From positions 1-45,835 of the IMG/VR virus record IMGVR_UViG_3300037229_000053: a DNA stretch of 45,835 nt; one strand, written 5' to 3'. This document shows positions 8,967 to 17,452 of the stretch, piece after piece. How positions within the stretch are numbered: the first letter of the stretch is position 1; the number at the start of each line of letters is the position of its first letter. Position numbers and translations under genes: made by a program. The notes beneath the pieces were generated by a model. The model was not told where the DNA came from and did not search any database. It saw nothing but the letters and a program-made list of their open reading frames with translations. The stretch is from a virus.

Positions 8967-9248
8967 ATGAAAAAGATACTCGGGCTGTTACTCATTCTCG
9001 CCGGTACGTTTGCTTCTGCTCAGAGCCCGCAGACGCAGACCGCGCCGATCTATCCTGTCAATGCGAAGTATACGAATGGTGTTGCGCCAGGTTACGCGGA
9101 TTTGCGCTTTCTACAACGGAGTAGCAGACTTTTGTGTCACCGACAGCAGCATCCTCAGCGGCTATCCCGGTATGGCTGTGGTTTTGTCCAGTGCCACCGG
9201 CGTGTCATCGTTCACGGAAACGACCTGGTAATTTTCGTGAAAGGATAA
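8967..9248 (+). CDS. Small signal-peptide protein, probably frameshifted remnant
   Basis: Starts with a good ribosome site (AAAGGGGG) and a clean signal peptide (MKKILGLLLILAGTFASAQ). The frame reads sensibly to about residue 45 (NAKYTNGVAPGYA), then becomes Arg/His/Gln-rich like a shifted frame. From about 9105 another frame reads FYNGVADFCVTDSSILSGYP and then MAVVLSSATG, ending in TAA at 9231, which looks far more protein-like. A single-base indel near 9100-9115 would join the two into about 88 residues. It may be a broken or internally deleted fibre gene, a sequencing error or, less likely, programmed frameshifting. Confidence 0.5.
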   Translation: MKKILGLLLILAGTFASAQSPQTQTAPIYPVNAKYTNGVAPGYADLRFLQRSSRLLCHRQQHPQRLSRYGCGFVQCHRRVIVHGNDLVIFVKG

Positions 9249-9251
9249 CCA

Positions 9252-9365
9252 ATGAGCATCGAAATCCTCCAGATAGTCCTTACTACCTTTGCTGTACTGA
9301 TGGGTTGCTGCGCCTGTATTTTCCCGTTCGTCTACATAAGATATTGTACCCCAAAAAAACATTGA
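9252..9365 (+). CDS. Small membrane protein, 37 aa
   Basis: ATG with GGATAACC just upstream. The predicted peptide has one transmembrane span (IVLTTFAVLMGCCACIFPFV) and a short basic tail ending KKH. It sits between the signal-peptide remnant and the SGNH fibre gene. It could be a lysis or membrane accessory peptide, but nothing beyond the hydrophobic span supports a function. Its stop region overlaps a candidate promoter for the next gene. Confidence 0.4.
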   Translation: MSIEILQIVLTTFAVLMGCCACIFPFVYIRYCTPKKH

Positions 9366-9388
9366 CATTCATGACCACGATTTAATAA
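9362..9388 (+). promoter_or_regulatory. Candidate promoter upstream of the SGNH fibre gene
   Basis: A perfect -35 TTGACA (9362-9367) is followed by an AT-rich stretch with TAATAA at 9383-9388 (15-base spacer) or TAATTA at 9386-9391 (18-base spacer). This is the most AT-rich spot in the region, 40 bases before the ATG at 9429. It could drive the fibre and lysis cluster. Spacing is not ideal, hence moderate confidence. Confidence 0.4.
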
Positions 9389-9428
9389 TTACCTGTCTGT
9401 TGGTCGATGTCTCCAAACTGAGGCGCAC

Positions 9429-11645
9429 ATGAAGAAGTTACTCTGGATTTTCCTGTTGGCGGCTCCGCTGGGAGCGCAGACGCTGACCAGTCCGCCCCCG
9501 GCGTCTCTCGGTTACTGCTACTACGCCGCCGGGAAAGAGTTCCTGCCCATCGCTGGCGGGAGCGGGGGCAGTATCGTCCTGACGAATCCTCCACCGGCCT
9601 CGCTGATCTTCGGCAACTACGCGGCCGGACCGAATTACCAGCCGCTCCAGTGCGACTCGGGCGGGAACCTGATTATTTCCGGTGGGTCCAGCGCGCTGGT
9701 GGTGGGGACGACCCCCATTACCAGCGGCACGGTCGGACAGACGCTCTACGACAACAATGGAGTTCTGGGGTCGGGCGGCAACGCGGCCACAGCCACAGCG
9801 CTGGCAGCTACCCCGGCGCAATGTCCTGCGGGACAGGTGGCAACTGGTGTTACTGCTGCTGGCGTGGCAAACTGCGCCTCGGCTTTCACGGCCCTTACCG
9901 GCGATGCAATGAGCACGTCTACCGGCGGCGCTACGACGGTCCAGGGCCTGAAGAACGTCCCATTCTGCACCGGCTACACGCCAACCAACGGGCAGGCTGT
10001 GACGCTGACGACGGCGAGCAGCCCGAATCCTTGCTATACGGCGGTGGCCGGTTCGCCTGCATCTCTGACTCCCTATGGCAGTATCTATTCAAACAATAAC
10101 TTCTCGTCGCTGTCTCCATTTACCGTGAACGGAGCTACGGCAGCTACCGAAGCAGCGGGCAGCGGTAGTTGTCCGGCAGGAACGAATTCCTGCATCCAGA
10201 TCAGCGCAGGAGCGGGCAACTTCGCGGAAAGTGTGGATTACACCTATCAGACAACCTTGCCTATCTGGACTGTCAGCATGACGCAGGTTGCCGGGACAAA
10301 GAGCAGCAGCAGTTACGGGCTGGGCCTCGGAATTCGTTCTAACGCCCAACTTTCAACGAGCGTATCGGCGCAGTACTCCGTCGTGGCGCAAATTGATACT
10401 TCTTCCGGCGCTTCCGCTGGAACAGTGAGCTTGGCGGCGTGGTCGGGAGGGAATGTCACTCAGATAGTTGCGTCGGGTACAAAACTGACGATTACCGCTG
10501 GCGATTCGCTGCTTTTTACAGTTACTCGCATTTACGACACGATATATTTCACAGGGCAGGACGTGACCTCCGCCGCAACTCCTGTGACTGTGAGTTATAC
10601 GTTTCCCTTTAGCTACAGTCCCAACGGACCTTATCTCCCGAACGAGGGAAGATTTTCCATCTTTAGCGTCGGTGGGACCCAGACCGTCACTTCACTGTCG
10701 ATCAGTTCAGGTGTTCCGCTGGGTACCGATGTGATGTGTCTCGGAGACTCCAAGACGATAGGCCAATATGCCGGTTCCTACTCTGCGGGCTGGTGCGAGC
10801 AACTGACACCTTACTATCGGAGCTTTCCGCTGTCAGGCGGCTATGATACCTCGGCGGACATCATCTCCAACATGCCGGAGATTCTGGCGCTAAAACCAAA
10901 GGCCGCGATCATTATGATCGGCGGCAACGATCTTGGTAACAGCATCAGTCTGCCCACGGTTGAAGCCAATATAACCACCATCGTCTCAGATTTGGCGGCA
11001 GCGGGAATAACACCCTATTGCGCCACCTATCCCCTCCAGAACGCTGGAGCGAATGTAACATCTCTTAACACATGGATTCTGGCGAATTGCACATCCTTTA
11101 ACGCCAACCCTCCCGGTATGGTGAGCGGCTCAGTGTGGGCCACATGGATCGCCCCCGACAACGTGCATCCGGTCGCACCATGGCATAACTACATCGCTCA
11201 ACAGGCATTAGCCTTTCTTCAGGCGCAAGGGCTACCTCAGCAGCAACCGGGAAATATCGCCATCAAGGTCCAGGGCGGAACGATTCCGGTGCAGGCATTT
11301 GGCGTGATCCAGGGCGGAACGATAAACACGGCGACAAACTGCTCCAGTTCAGCGTCTCCTGCGATATGCGGATCGGCTGCGGCAGGAAGTGTCGCCCTAC
11401 CGACGAATGCTGTCTCCAGTTCCATAGTGGTCAACACGACAGCAGTCACAGCCAACAGCCAGATTCTGGTGACGACGGACGATACTCTCGGAACGAAGCT
11501 GGGCGTCACCTGCAATTCTACGGTGGCTACTTTGGTAGGAGGATTGACGATTTCGGCGAGGACGGCTGGGACCTCGTTCACGATTGCTAACAATGTCGCT
11601 GTTGTGACGAACCCGCTTTGTGTCTCCTACTTGGTGATCAACTGA
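9429..11645 (+). CDS. Fibre/depolymerase with SGNH (GDSL-type) hydrolase domain, 738 aa
   Basis: Begins with a signal peptide (MKKLLWIFLLAAPLGAQ) and a Gly/Thr/Ala-rich fibre-like N-terminal half (about 20-240). A beta-rich, possibly carbohydrate-binding part precedes the hydrolase domain from about 430. SGNH blocks are visible: CLGDSKTIG with Ser441 as nucleophile, GGND with Asn500, and DNVHPV with Asp577 and His580. Such domains deacetylate or de-esterify polysaccharides. The C-terminal 110 residues resemble trimeric fibre tips. Together this suggests a virion-borne esterase acting on acetylated host exopolysaccharide. The signal peptide is unexpected for a virion protein assembled in the cytoplasm. 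Confidence 0.85.
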   Translation: MKKLLWIFLLAAPLGAQTLTSPPPASLGYCYYAAGKEFLPIAGGSGGSIVLTNPPPASLIFGNYAAGPNYQPLQCDSGGNLIISGGSSALVVGTTPITSGTVGQTLYDNNGVLGSGGNAATATALAATPAQCPAGQVATGVTAAGVANCASAFTALTGDAMSTSTGGATTVQGLKNVPFCTGYTPTNGQAVTLTTASSPNPCYTAVAGSPASLTPYGSIYSNNNFSSLSPFTVNGATAATEAAGSGSCPAGTNSCIQISAGAGNFAESVDYTYQTTLPIWTVSMTQVAGTKSSSSYGLGLGIRSNAQLSTSVSAQYSVVAQIDTSSGASAGTVSLAAWSGGNVTQIVASGTKLTITAGDSLLFTVTRIYDTIYFTGQDVTSAATPVTVSYTFPFSYSPNGPYLPNEGRFSIFSVGGTQTVTSLSISSGVPLGTDVMCLGDSKTIGQYAGSYSAGWCEQLTPYYRSFPLSGGYDTSADIISNMPEILALKPKAAIIMIGGNDLGNSISLPTVEANITTIVSDLAAAGITPYCATYPLQNAGANVTSLNTWILANCTSFNANPPGMVSGSVWATWIAPDNVHPVAPWHNYIAQQALAFLQAQGLPQQQPGNIAIKVQGGTIPVQAFGVIQGGTINTATNCSSSASPAICGSAAAGSVALPTNAVSSSIVVNTTAVTANSQILVTTDDTLGTKLGVTCNSTVATLVGGLTISARTAGTSFTIANNVAVVTNPLCVSYLVIN

Positions 11646-11670
11646 TGAGCGACCACGGAGAGCGGAACTA

Positions 11671-11787
11671 ATGTCTAGGGAACTCGTCGCACTCATCGTG
11701 AGGCATGGTGAGACCCCGCAGGCGGCGGCGGCGGTTAACATTGCCATCGCTGGCTGGTTCGGTGTGCATCTTAACAGAGCCTACTGA
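11671..11787 (+). CDS. Hypothetical small protein, 38 aa
   Basis: ATG preceded by GGAGAGCGGAA, with a plausible ribosome site. The peptide starts MSRELVALIVRHGETPQAAA and has a mildly hydrophobic middle (AAVNIAIAGWFGVHL). No family recognised. It lies between the SGNH fibre and the small membrane proteins of the probable lysis cluster. It could equally be a non-coding spacer. Confidence 0.35.
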   Translation: MSRELVALIVRHGETPQAAAAVNIAIAGWFGVHLNRAY

Positions 11788-11823
11788 GCAGCGCCAGCGA
11801 GAAGGACGATCAAGCGAGGCCAG

Positions 11824-12033
11824 ATGACCGATGAGGAATGCCTGCGGAGGATCGAGAGGGATTTGTATTTCGGCAACGGCAAGCCCGCGCTGACCATCCG
11901 TATAGAGGTGACGGAGGAAAAAGTGGATACGATCAACCGTAACCTCAGCAAGCTGGTCTGGCTGGTGCTCGGCACTCTGGTATCGTCTTTGGGCGCTTTG
12001 GCGCTGGCCGTGGTCGCGCATTTTCTGAAATGA
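11824..12033 (+). CDS. Small tail-anchored membrane protein, holin/XhlA-like candidate, 69 aa
   Basis: The N-terminal half is charged and helical (about residues 1-45), ending in a single C-terminal transmembrane span (LVWLVLGTLVSSLGALALAVVAHF). This layout of a short coiled region followed by one C-terminal span resembles XhlA-type holin accessory proteins. It is the first of three consecutive small membrane proteins upstream of the cell-wall enzyme at 17735. Function is inference from topology and position. Confidence 0.65.
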   Translation: MTDEECLRRIERDLYFGNGKPALTIRIEVTEEKVDTINRNLSKLVWLVLGTLVSSLGALALAVVAHFLK

Positions 12034-12043
12034 AAGGAATCTC

Positions 12044-12397
12044 ATGAGCACGTTCATCCCGGCACCTCCGGTTCCTCCACCGACCCTCGCCGACCTGCAG
12101 GCAGAGATCGAAGCAATGAAAGCCCAGCAGAACGCACCGAAAGCGGCGGGTATCTGGAGCACCGTTCTCACTCACTGGAAAAGCACCGCGAACGGCGTGC
12201 TGGCCCTGGGGATCACGGTAGGGCTTGCATTGCTGGCGACCGGCAGTACGCTGCTGACGCCGAAGATGACGACCTACATCACCCTCGGCCTCGCTGTGGC
12301 CCGTGCCATCACCGGGGCGATGTCGAAGGACGCCTCGGCTCTCACGGCGGCGGACATCCAGAAGCAGACGGCGGTGGCGACCGCCAAACAGGCGTGA
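12044..12397 (+). CDS. Small membrane protein, holin candidate, 117 aa
   Basis: ATG with AAGGAATCTC upstream. A Pro-rich N-terminus and short helix (ADLQAEIEAMKAQQ) lead to a hydrophobic region from about 50 to 95 (NGVLALGITVGLALLATG, then a second weaker stretch TTYITLGLAVARAITGAM) and an Ala/Lys-rich tail. One or two membrane spans fit a holin. No family is recognised with certainty. It lies in a run of membrane-protein genes. Confidence 0.65.
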   Translation: MSTFIPAPPVPPPTLADLQAEIEAMKAQQNAPKAAGIWSTVLTHWKSTANGVLALGITVGLALLATGSTLLTPKMTTYITLGLAVARAITGAMSKDASALTAADIQKQTAVATAKQA

Positions 12398-12409
12398 GAA
12401 AATAGGACC

Positions 12410-12712
12410 GTGAGCGTCTGGACCATAGACAGCCTGAAGGAGCACCTGGAGGCGATGCGGGAGGCCCAGCACCGGGAACTCTCCAATGCTATTTTCAGCG
12501 TAGAGAACACCGCGAAGGCAGCGCTGGACTCCTCGAAAGAAGCTGTACTGAAAGCGGAGAACGCAACAGAGAAGCGGTTTGAGGGAGTGAACGAGTTCCG
12601 CGCCACGCTCACGGATCAGGCGGCGCGCTTCGTGACTCGCAAAGAGATGTGGGGGTACATCGCCGCTGGCATTGCCACCATCGCGGCGATTGTCGAGATG
12701 CTCCGAAAATGA
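12410..12712 (+). CDS. Coiled-coil protein with C-terminal membrane span, 100 aa
   Basis: GTG start. Residues 8-75 form a long charged helix or coiled coil (EHLEAMREAQHRELSNAIFS, then repeated Glu/Lys/Ala), followed by a C-terminal transmembrane stretch (MWGYIAAGIATIAAIVEML) and a basic end. The inverse of a classic spanin layout; it may be a holin partner or a membrane-tethered scaffold. The function is not known from sequence. Confidence 0.65.
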   Translation: MSVWTIDSLKEHLEAMREAQHRELSNAIFSVENTAKAALDSSKEAVLKAENATEKRFEGVNEFRATLTDQAARFVTRKEMWGYIAAGIATIAAIVEMLRK

Positions 12713-12766
12713 TCGGTGAGTACAGGGAACGTTTGGAGTAGAATTTCGGCAAACGAAAGGAACCGC

Positions 12767-13291
12767 ATGAACATCACTCGCCGCAAGTTTTCGCTGGGCG
12801 CACTCAGCATGACGCTTCTGGCCGCCGTCGGCTGCAAGGTCGTCACCGCAATCTTCAGCCCCTCCACACTGGCCGGGCTTGTCTCCGAAGTCGGTTCAGG
12901 CGTTGTCGCGCTCCTCACCTTTCTCGGCAAGACCGCGCTCGCCCAGCAGGTGCAGGCGGATATTGCCACGGCGGTGAGCGCCATCACGAGCTGGACGCCG
13001 GGGACTGTTGCCACCGATGTGGAGAACGCGCTGAACGATGTGGCGGCGTTCATCTCGACGATTCCGGGCCTTCAGGCGTACAGTGCGCTGATTTCGCTGG
13101 CCGTGGGCACGATTGACTACATCATCAGCCTCTTCGTCCAGAATTCTCCGGCGGCGCCTGCCGGGGCGATCCGTCCGCGCACCGTGCTGCCTGTTTCGCT
13201 GCCGAATCCTCCGACCAAATCGAGCCAGTTTGCCAGCCAGTGGAACGCGAAGTGCAAGGCGCTGAATCTGGAAACTGTTGAGATCCAGTGA
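12767..13291 (+). CDS. Putative twin-arginine lipoprotein, 174 aa
   Basis: The ATG at 12767 is chosen over an upstream GTG (12716) because GAAAGGA lies just before it and the protein then starts with MNITRRKFSLGALS and TLLAAVGC: a twin-arginine motif (Thr-Arg-Arg-Lys-Phe), a hydrophobic core and a lipobox-like Ala-Val-Gly-Cys23. The mature part is helical and hydrophobic in places (VALLTFLGKTALAQQ, and ALISLAVGTIDYIISLFV), ending in a polar tail. This predicts export and lipid anchoring. Lysis, superinfection exclusion or host-surface change are all possible; none is proven. Confidence 0.7.
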   Translation: MNITRRKFSLGALSMTLLAAVGCKVVTAIFSPSTLAGLVSEVGSGVVALLTFLGKTALAQQVQADIATAVSAITSWTPGTVATDVENALNDVAAFISTIPGLQAYSALISLAVGTIDYIISLFVQNSPAAPAGAIRPRTVLPVSLPNPPTKSSQFASQWNAKCKALNLETVEIQ

Positions 13292-13386
13292 GAGCGTGGC
13301 TCATCGCAGGCGGCTCAGTGGGAGCGGTGGTGATCGCGGTCCTGCTGTTGCTGCGGTGGCTCGCCAACCCGAGGAATTACCGCTGA
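13288..13386 (+). CDS. Single-span membrane peptide, 32 aa
   Basis: GTG start overlaps the preceding stop (GTGA). The peptide is one transmembrane helix (LIAGGSVGAVVIAVLLLL) followed by RWLANPRNYR, a positive C-terminal end. The overlap with the lipoprotein gene suggests translational coupling. Short single-span peptides like this are typical of phage lysis or membrane accessory genes. Coding is likely but not proven. Confidence 0.45.
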   Translation: MRAWLIAGGSVGAVVIAVLLLLRWLANPRNYR

Positions 13387-13399
13387 AAGGTCGCATCGC

Positions 13400-16300
13400 A
13401 TGAAACGCATTCGCCTGCTCCTGTTCTGCCTCGCCGCCGGCCTTTTGGTCGGCGTTGCTTCTGCCCAGCGCGCGGGGTCTACCGCAAGTCTTTCGTGCAG
13501 CCCCAGCAGCTTCACCGCGGCCGGAACGACGACGTGCACCGTCACCCTCAACAGCAACACCGCGACCGTCGTTACGCTGAAAAGCAATAATTCGGCGGTT
13601 CAGGCGACGCCCGCCTCCGTCACCGTAGCGGCGGGCGGGAAGACAGCGGTCTTCACTGTCACCGTCCCGGCGGTCACCACGGCCACCACAGTCACCCTGA
13701 CGGCCTCCCTGACCACTTCAGCGACCTCCACGCTCACCCTTTCACCGGGGACCGCCCTGACCTACATCCTGACCGCCACACCCGCTTCGATAGCCTTCGG
13801 GGATGTCACGGTAGGGCAGAAAGCCTCGAGTACGGTCACCCTGAAGAACGCTGGAACCGGGACCCTTGCGATTTCGGCTGTGACCCCCTCCGCCGGCTTC
13901 ACTGAATCCGGCGGGACCGGGACTCTGGCACCGGGGGCTTCTGCGACCGCGACGGTCAACTGGGGACCGGGCGGGGCTGGGCCGGTGAGCGGCACTCTGA
14001 CGGTGACCTCGAACGCGGCCGCGCTGTCCATCCCAATCACCGGGGACGGGGTCGCGGTTGCGCCGCCTCCGGTCGTCACCGTAAGCAAGCTCACAGCGCC
14101 CTCCAGTGCCTATACAGGGCCTGCCAGCGTCCCGATGACCGTAACCCTTACCTCCGCCCCCACGGTCGCCACCACGGTCAGCCTGACATCCAGCAGCCCC
14201 TCTGTGGCCGTTCCAGCCAGCATCAGCATCCCAGGTGGCTCCATCAGTGAGGGTTTCACGGCCAGCGCCGGTGCCGTTACTGTGGCCACCCCTGCCGTCC
14301 TGTCTGCCTCGCTGAACGGCACGACGGTGACCGACACCCTGACCGACAACCCAGCGGCTGCCGGGGGATGTGGAGCTTTTGCGCCCGTCGACGTGTTTTT
14401 GAACATGGACGGGCCCGCGCCGGGAACGACCGTCTCTACAGCCAATTTGGATTCCGCGACGGAAGGAGTCGGCGTCAGTTGGTCCACCGCGACCAGCCAG
14501 GAGACATTTGCCGCCAGCCAGGTCGCCCTCCCCGGTTCGATCAGCATCAAGGGCTTGTCTACGCATCCGTGCGGTTACGCCACCCAGGCCCTGGCAGTCA
14601 ATGAGGCGGCTTCGATGCCCACCTCGGAGATTGACTTTCCTGCGGGTCACACGCAGGTTGTCGTGCAGGGGTGGCTCGTCGATCTGCCGCCGGACGCCGG
14701 CGGAGCTGGGGACCTGTTCGACAACGTTGTCACGGTCGGCGCAAACGTCAATGCCGGGGGGGTGGTCCAGATTCAGCCGGGCTCGGGCCTGACGTGCGGA
14801 GCCTATGGCCTCGAACTGGAGTCCTACAGCGGCAACGGCGGCACGACCCACAGCCCGTGTATCGCGGTGACGCCAGGGAGCACGATTTTCTACTCGCATT
14901 ACATGAACTTTGGTTCGAGCGGTCCCAGCTGCCTGACGGTATCGCCGCCATGCGAAGGGCTGTACGCCTACACCACCAACGGCGCCACCTTTACCCAGAT
15001 CGGGAGCGGAGTAGCGATCAAACTCAACGGAACAGACACGCTGGGGCGGTCGCTCGTCGGCAACAATGAAAACGCTACGGAAAGCGGCAAGCTCGATTTC
15101 CAGAACACGATGTGGGATTACACGAACGCTAAATGGCCCAACCTGCCCACGGCCGTCACCCCTCCGCCCACAACCTACACCCTGACGGTGAGCGAAACCG
15201 GGACCGGCAACGGAACGCTGAGTTGCTCCTCAGGTACGTATCCTGCCGGCACGGTGGGCACCTGCACCGCAACTCCGGCCAGCGGCTCTACGTTTGGAGG
15301 GTGGAGCGGGGCCTGCTCCGGTACAGGAAGCTGCTCGTACACGATCACGGCCAACACAACACTCACAGCAACGTTTACCGCCAACACCGTGACTCCTCCG
15401 CCGACCGGGGCGCTGTGGAGCGGCATCCTGCAGCCGGTGGGCAGCACGTTCGGCGCGGCCAATGTGGCCAACCCCTTCGGCATTCTGTGGCAGGGGAACG
15501 TCGGTTTGCCTGGGGGAGCAACGGCTTTCAGCGACGGTGCCATCCAGTGTGGATCGACTCTTGCGGCTGGCGCGAACCAAAGCACCATCAACGCAGCGCT
15601 GGCGGCTTGCGGTGGGACCGCAGCCCAGCAGAAAAAGGTTGTGCTTGCTGCCGGGACGTTTCCTGTCACGGGGACGATCAAAGTGCCGTCCTGGACCGAA
15701 TTGAGCTGCACGCCGAACGCTGTCTGCATCATTCAATCAAACGCTGGCTCGTACGACACCTGCGAACCCTACACCAGCGGCGACACCTGCGTCGTGGCGC
15801 TCGGTGAGTCCTCGGGCCTCTCCTACAGCCCCGTCTCGATTACCAGCGGCGCAACCGCGGGCTCGACCAGCCTTGGGCTGTCTTCCACATCGGGGATGGC
15901 TGTGGGCGGCCTGCTCGCCATCTCCGAGACAAATGCCTCATGGGTCAGCTCGAACGGAGACGAGGGGTCGTGCAACTGGTGCGACGGCGGCTTTACCTCG
16001 AACGGCAGCCGCGCCAGGGAACAGGTCGTCAGGATCCTGGCGATCTCCGGCAACACGGTTACCATCGCGGCGCCGGGTCTTTACTCGCCCTACACCAATA
16101 CTCCAACCGCGGTCTACTTCACGCCGGCGGTCCAATATGCGGGCCTGAGGGATGTCCAGATCTACGCGGGCAACGTGGGACTGGGAGCAGACGTGGTGAT
16201 TACCAAGTGCGCGTTCTGCTACGTCAAGGGCGTAGAAGGCAATTATGCGGATGGCAACTGGGTCACAGTGTCCGATTCCTACCGCTTCGAGATCAGGGAT

Positions 16301-17452
16301 TCGGATTTCTCCGGTACCTTCGACCACGGGGCCGGGACGTTCGATGGCGACGTTGATCTCAGTGTGAGAGCGACCTTGGGCTTGGTTGAAAACAACATCA
16401 TGCTCCGCGGCCACAATTCGCTGATGGTGCAGTGGGGAGCGAACGGCAACGTCATCGGCTACAACTATGGGTTGAGCGGCTTCGACAACTCCGGCTACAA
16501 CTCAACCTACGGCGGCTTCAACGCGCACGGCGCGGACCCGCAGTTCAACCTGTTCGAGGGTAACGTAATTCCGACGTACAAACTGGACGGCGTGTGGGGC
16601 GGCAGTACGATGAACACCGCGTTCAGGAACTGGATTCAGCAGACCTCGGACGTTTGCACGCCCTACCAGACCAACGGCAGAGTCGCGGTGACCACGCCCT
16701 GCTTCCAAAGCCCCTACCAGGACGTAGGAGAGCAGCTGGATCATCTGAGCGTCTACAGCATCTCGGTCGCCAACGTGATTGGCTCAGCGCAGCAAATTGC
16801 GCTGAAAGAGACGGACGCGGTGCTCGCGGCGTGGCCTGCCAGCCGCAATATGTTCGGCTCCCTGGGGTGGGGTTACACTTTTGGCTACGGAGACGATGCG
16901 GACGATGGCTCAGGCAACGGGTGCGATGGCGGGACGAACTGCCAGAGCGCTTCTCCTTACGCCACGTCGTTCATCTACAACGATTACCTCGCATCTCCCG
17001 CGACTACGGTCTGCGAGTCGGGTGGCGCAACGGCGTCCTGTCCCGCGACGGCCCCGCCCAGCTTCTACCTCGCAGCCAAACCTGCGTGGTGGGGATCGCT
17101 GCCGTGGCCTGCGAATGGCCCTGACGTGACCGGCGGCACAGGCCCAGCAGGACATGCTTACGGCAATCCTGCCCAGCAGTGTTTCGTGAATGTCATGAAG
17201 GGCACGGATGGCGGGGTGGGGAGTCCGTACGCCTTCAATGAAAACACCTGCTATGGGAGTGCGGCGGCAGCAGCAAGGAAGCGGGCGAGGAAGAAGTGGA
17301 GCACGCCTACCAGTATTTTGGATGTAAGCATGAAATGTCCACTTTGCGGCTTCGTCTGCCGCGCCGGTGATGCGGAGCCGGATTGCGACGGTGACGGCTC
17401 GCTGGGCTGCCCGCAGCCGGACTGCGGCGGGGTTATGGAGATGATCTTGTGA
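13400..17452 (+). CDS. Giant multidomain secreted-type fibre/depolymerase, 1350 aa
   Basis: Signal peptide (MKRIRLLLFCLAAGLLVGVASAQ), Ig-like module about 25-115, choice-of-anchor-D-like module about 117-225 (IAFGDVTVGQKASSTVTLKN), second Ig-like module about 230-320, a lectin or laminin-G-like region about 330-580, a bacterial repeat module about 590-660 (GTCTATPASGSTFGGWSGAC), then a right-handed beta-helix from about 670 to 1290 (VVLAAGTFPVTGTIKV and later Asn/Gly turns). The last 40 residues form an unrelated zinc ribbon (CPLCGFVC, CPQPDCGG) starting at an internal Met. Such module strings are typical of acidobacterial surface proteins. A virion depolymerase or a secreted protein made during infection are both possible. 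Confidence 0.82.
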   Translation: MKRIRLLLFCLAAGLLVGVASAQRAGSTASLSCSPSSFTAAGTTTCTVTLNSNTATVVTLKSNNSAVQATPASVTVAAGGKTAVFTVTVPAVTTATTVTLTASLTTSATSTLTLSPGTALTYILTATPASIAFGDVTVGQKASSTVTLKNAGTGTLAISAVTPSAGFTESGGTGTLAPGASATATVNWGPGGAGPVSGTLTVTSNAAALSIPITGDGVAVAPPPVVTVSKLTAPSSAYTGPASVPMTVTLTSAPTVATTVSLTSSSPSVAVPASISIPGGSISEGFTASAGAVTVATPAVLSASLNGTTVTDTLTDNPAAAGGCGAFAPVDVFLNMDGPAPGTTVSTANLDSATEGVGVSWSTATSQETFAASQVALPGSISIKGLSTHPCGYATQALAVNEAASMPTSEIDFPAGHTQVVVQGWLVDLPPDAGGAGDLFDNVVTVGANVNAGGVVQIQPGSGLTCGAYGLELESYSGNGGTTHSPCIAVTPGSTIFYSHYMNFGSSGPSCLTVSPPCEGLYAYTTNGATFTQIGSGVAIKLNGTDTLGRSLVGNNENATESGKLDFQNTMWDYTNAKWPNLPTAVTPPPTTYTLTVSETGTGNGTLSCSSGTYPAGTVGTCTATPASGSTFGGWSGACSGTGSCSYTITANTTLTATFTANTVTPPPTGALWSGILQPVGSTFGAANVANPFGILWQGNVGLPGGATAFSDGAIQCGSTLAAGANQSTINAALAACGGTAAQQKKVVLAAGTFPVTGTIKVPSWTELSCTPNAVCIIQSNAGSYDTCEPYTSGDTCVVALGESSGLSYSPVSITSGATAGSTSLGLSSTSGMAVGGLLAISETNASWVSSNGDEGSCNWCDGGFTSNGSRAREQVVRILAISGNTVTIAAPGLYSPYTNTPTAVYFTPAVQYAGLRDVQIYAGNVGLGADVVITKCAFCYVKGVEGNYADGNWVTVSDSYRFEIRDSDFSGTFDHGAGTFDGDVDLSVRATLGLVENNIMLRGHNSLMVQWGANGNVIGYNYGLSGFDNSGYNSTYGGFNAHGADPQFNLFEGNVIPTYKLDGVWGGSTMNTAFRNWIQQTSDVCTPYQTNGRVAVTTPCFQSPYQDVGEQLDHLSVYSISVANVIGSAQQIALKETDAVLAAWPASRNMFGSLGWGYTFGYGDDADDGSGNGCDGGTNCQSASPYATSFIYNDYLASPATTVCESGGATASCPATAPPSFYLAAKPAWWGSLPWPANGPDVTGGTGPAGHAYGNPAQQCFVNVMKGTDGGVGSPYAFNENTCYGSAAAAARKRARKKWSTPTSILDVSMKCPLCGFVCRAGDAEPDCDGDGSLGCPQPDCGGVMEMIL

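Noticed and set aside
13742-14899. Minus-strand frame of 385 codons opposite the giant fibre.
   Set aside because: Arg/Gly/Asp-rich shadow of Thr/Ala-rich repeats.
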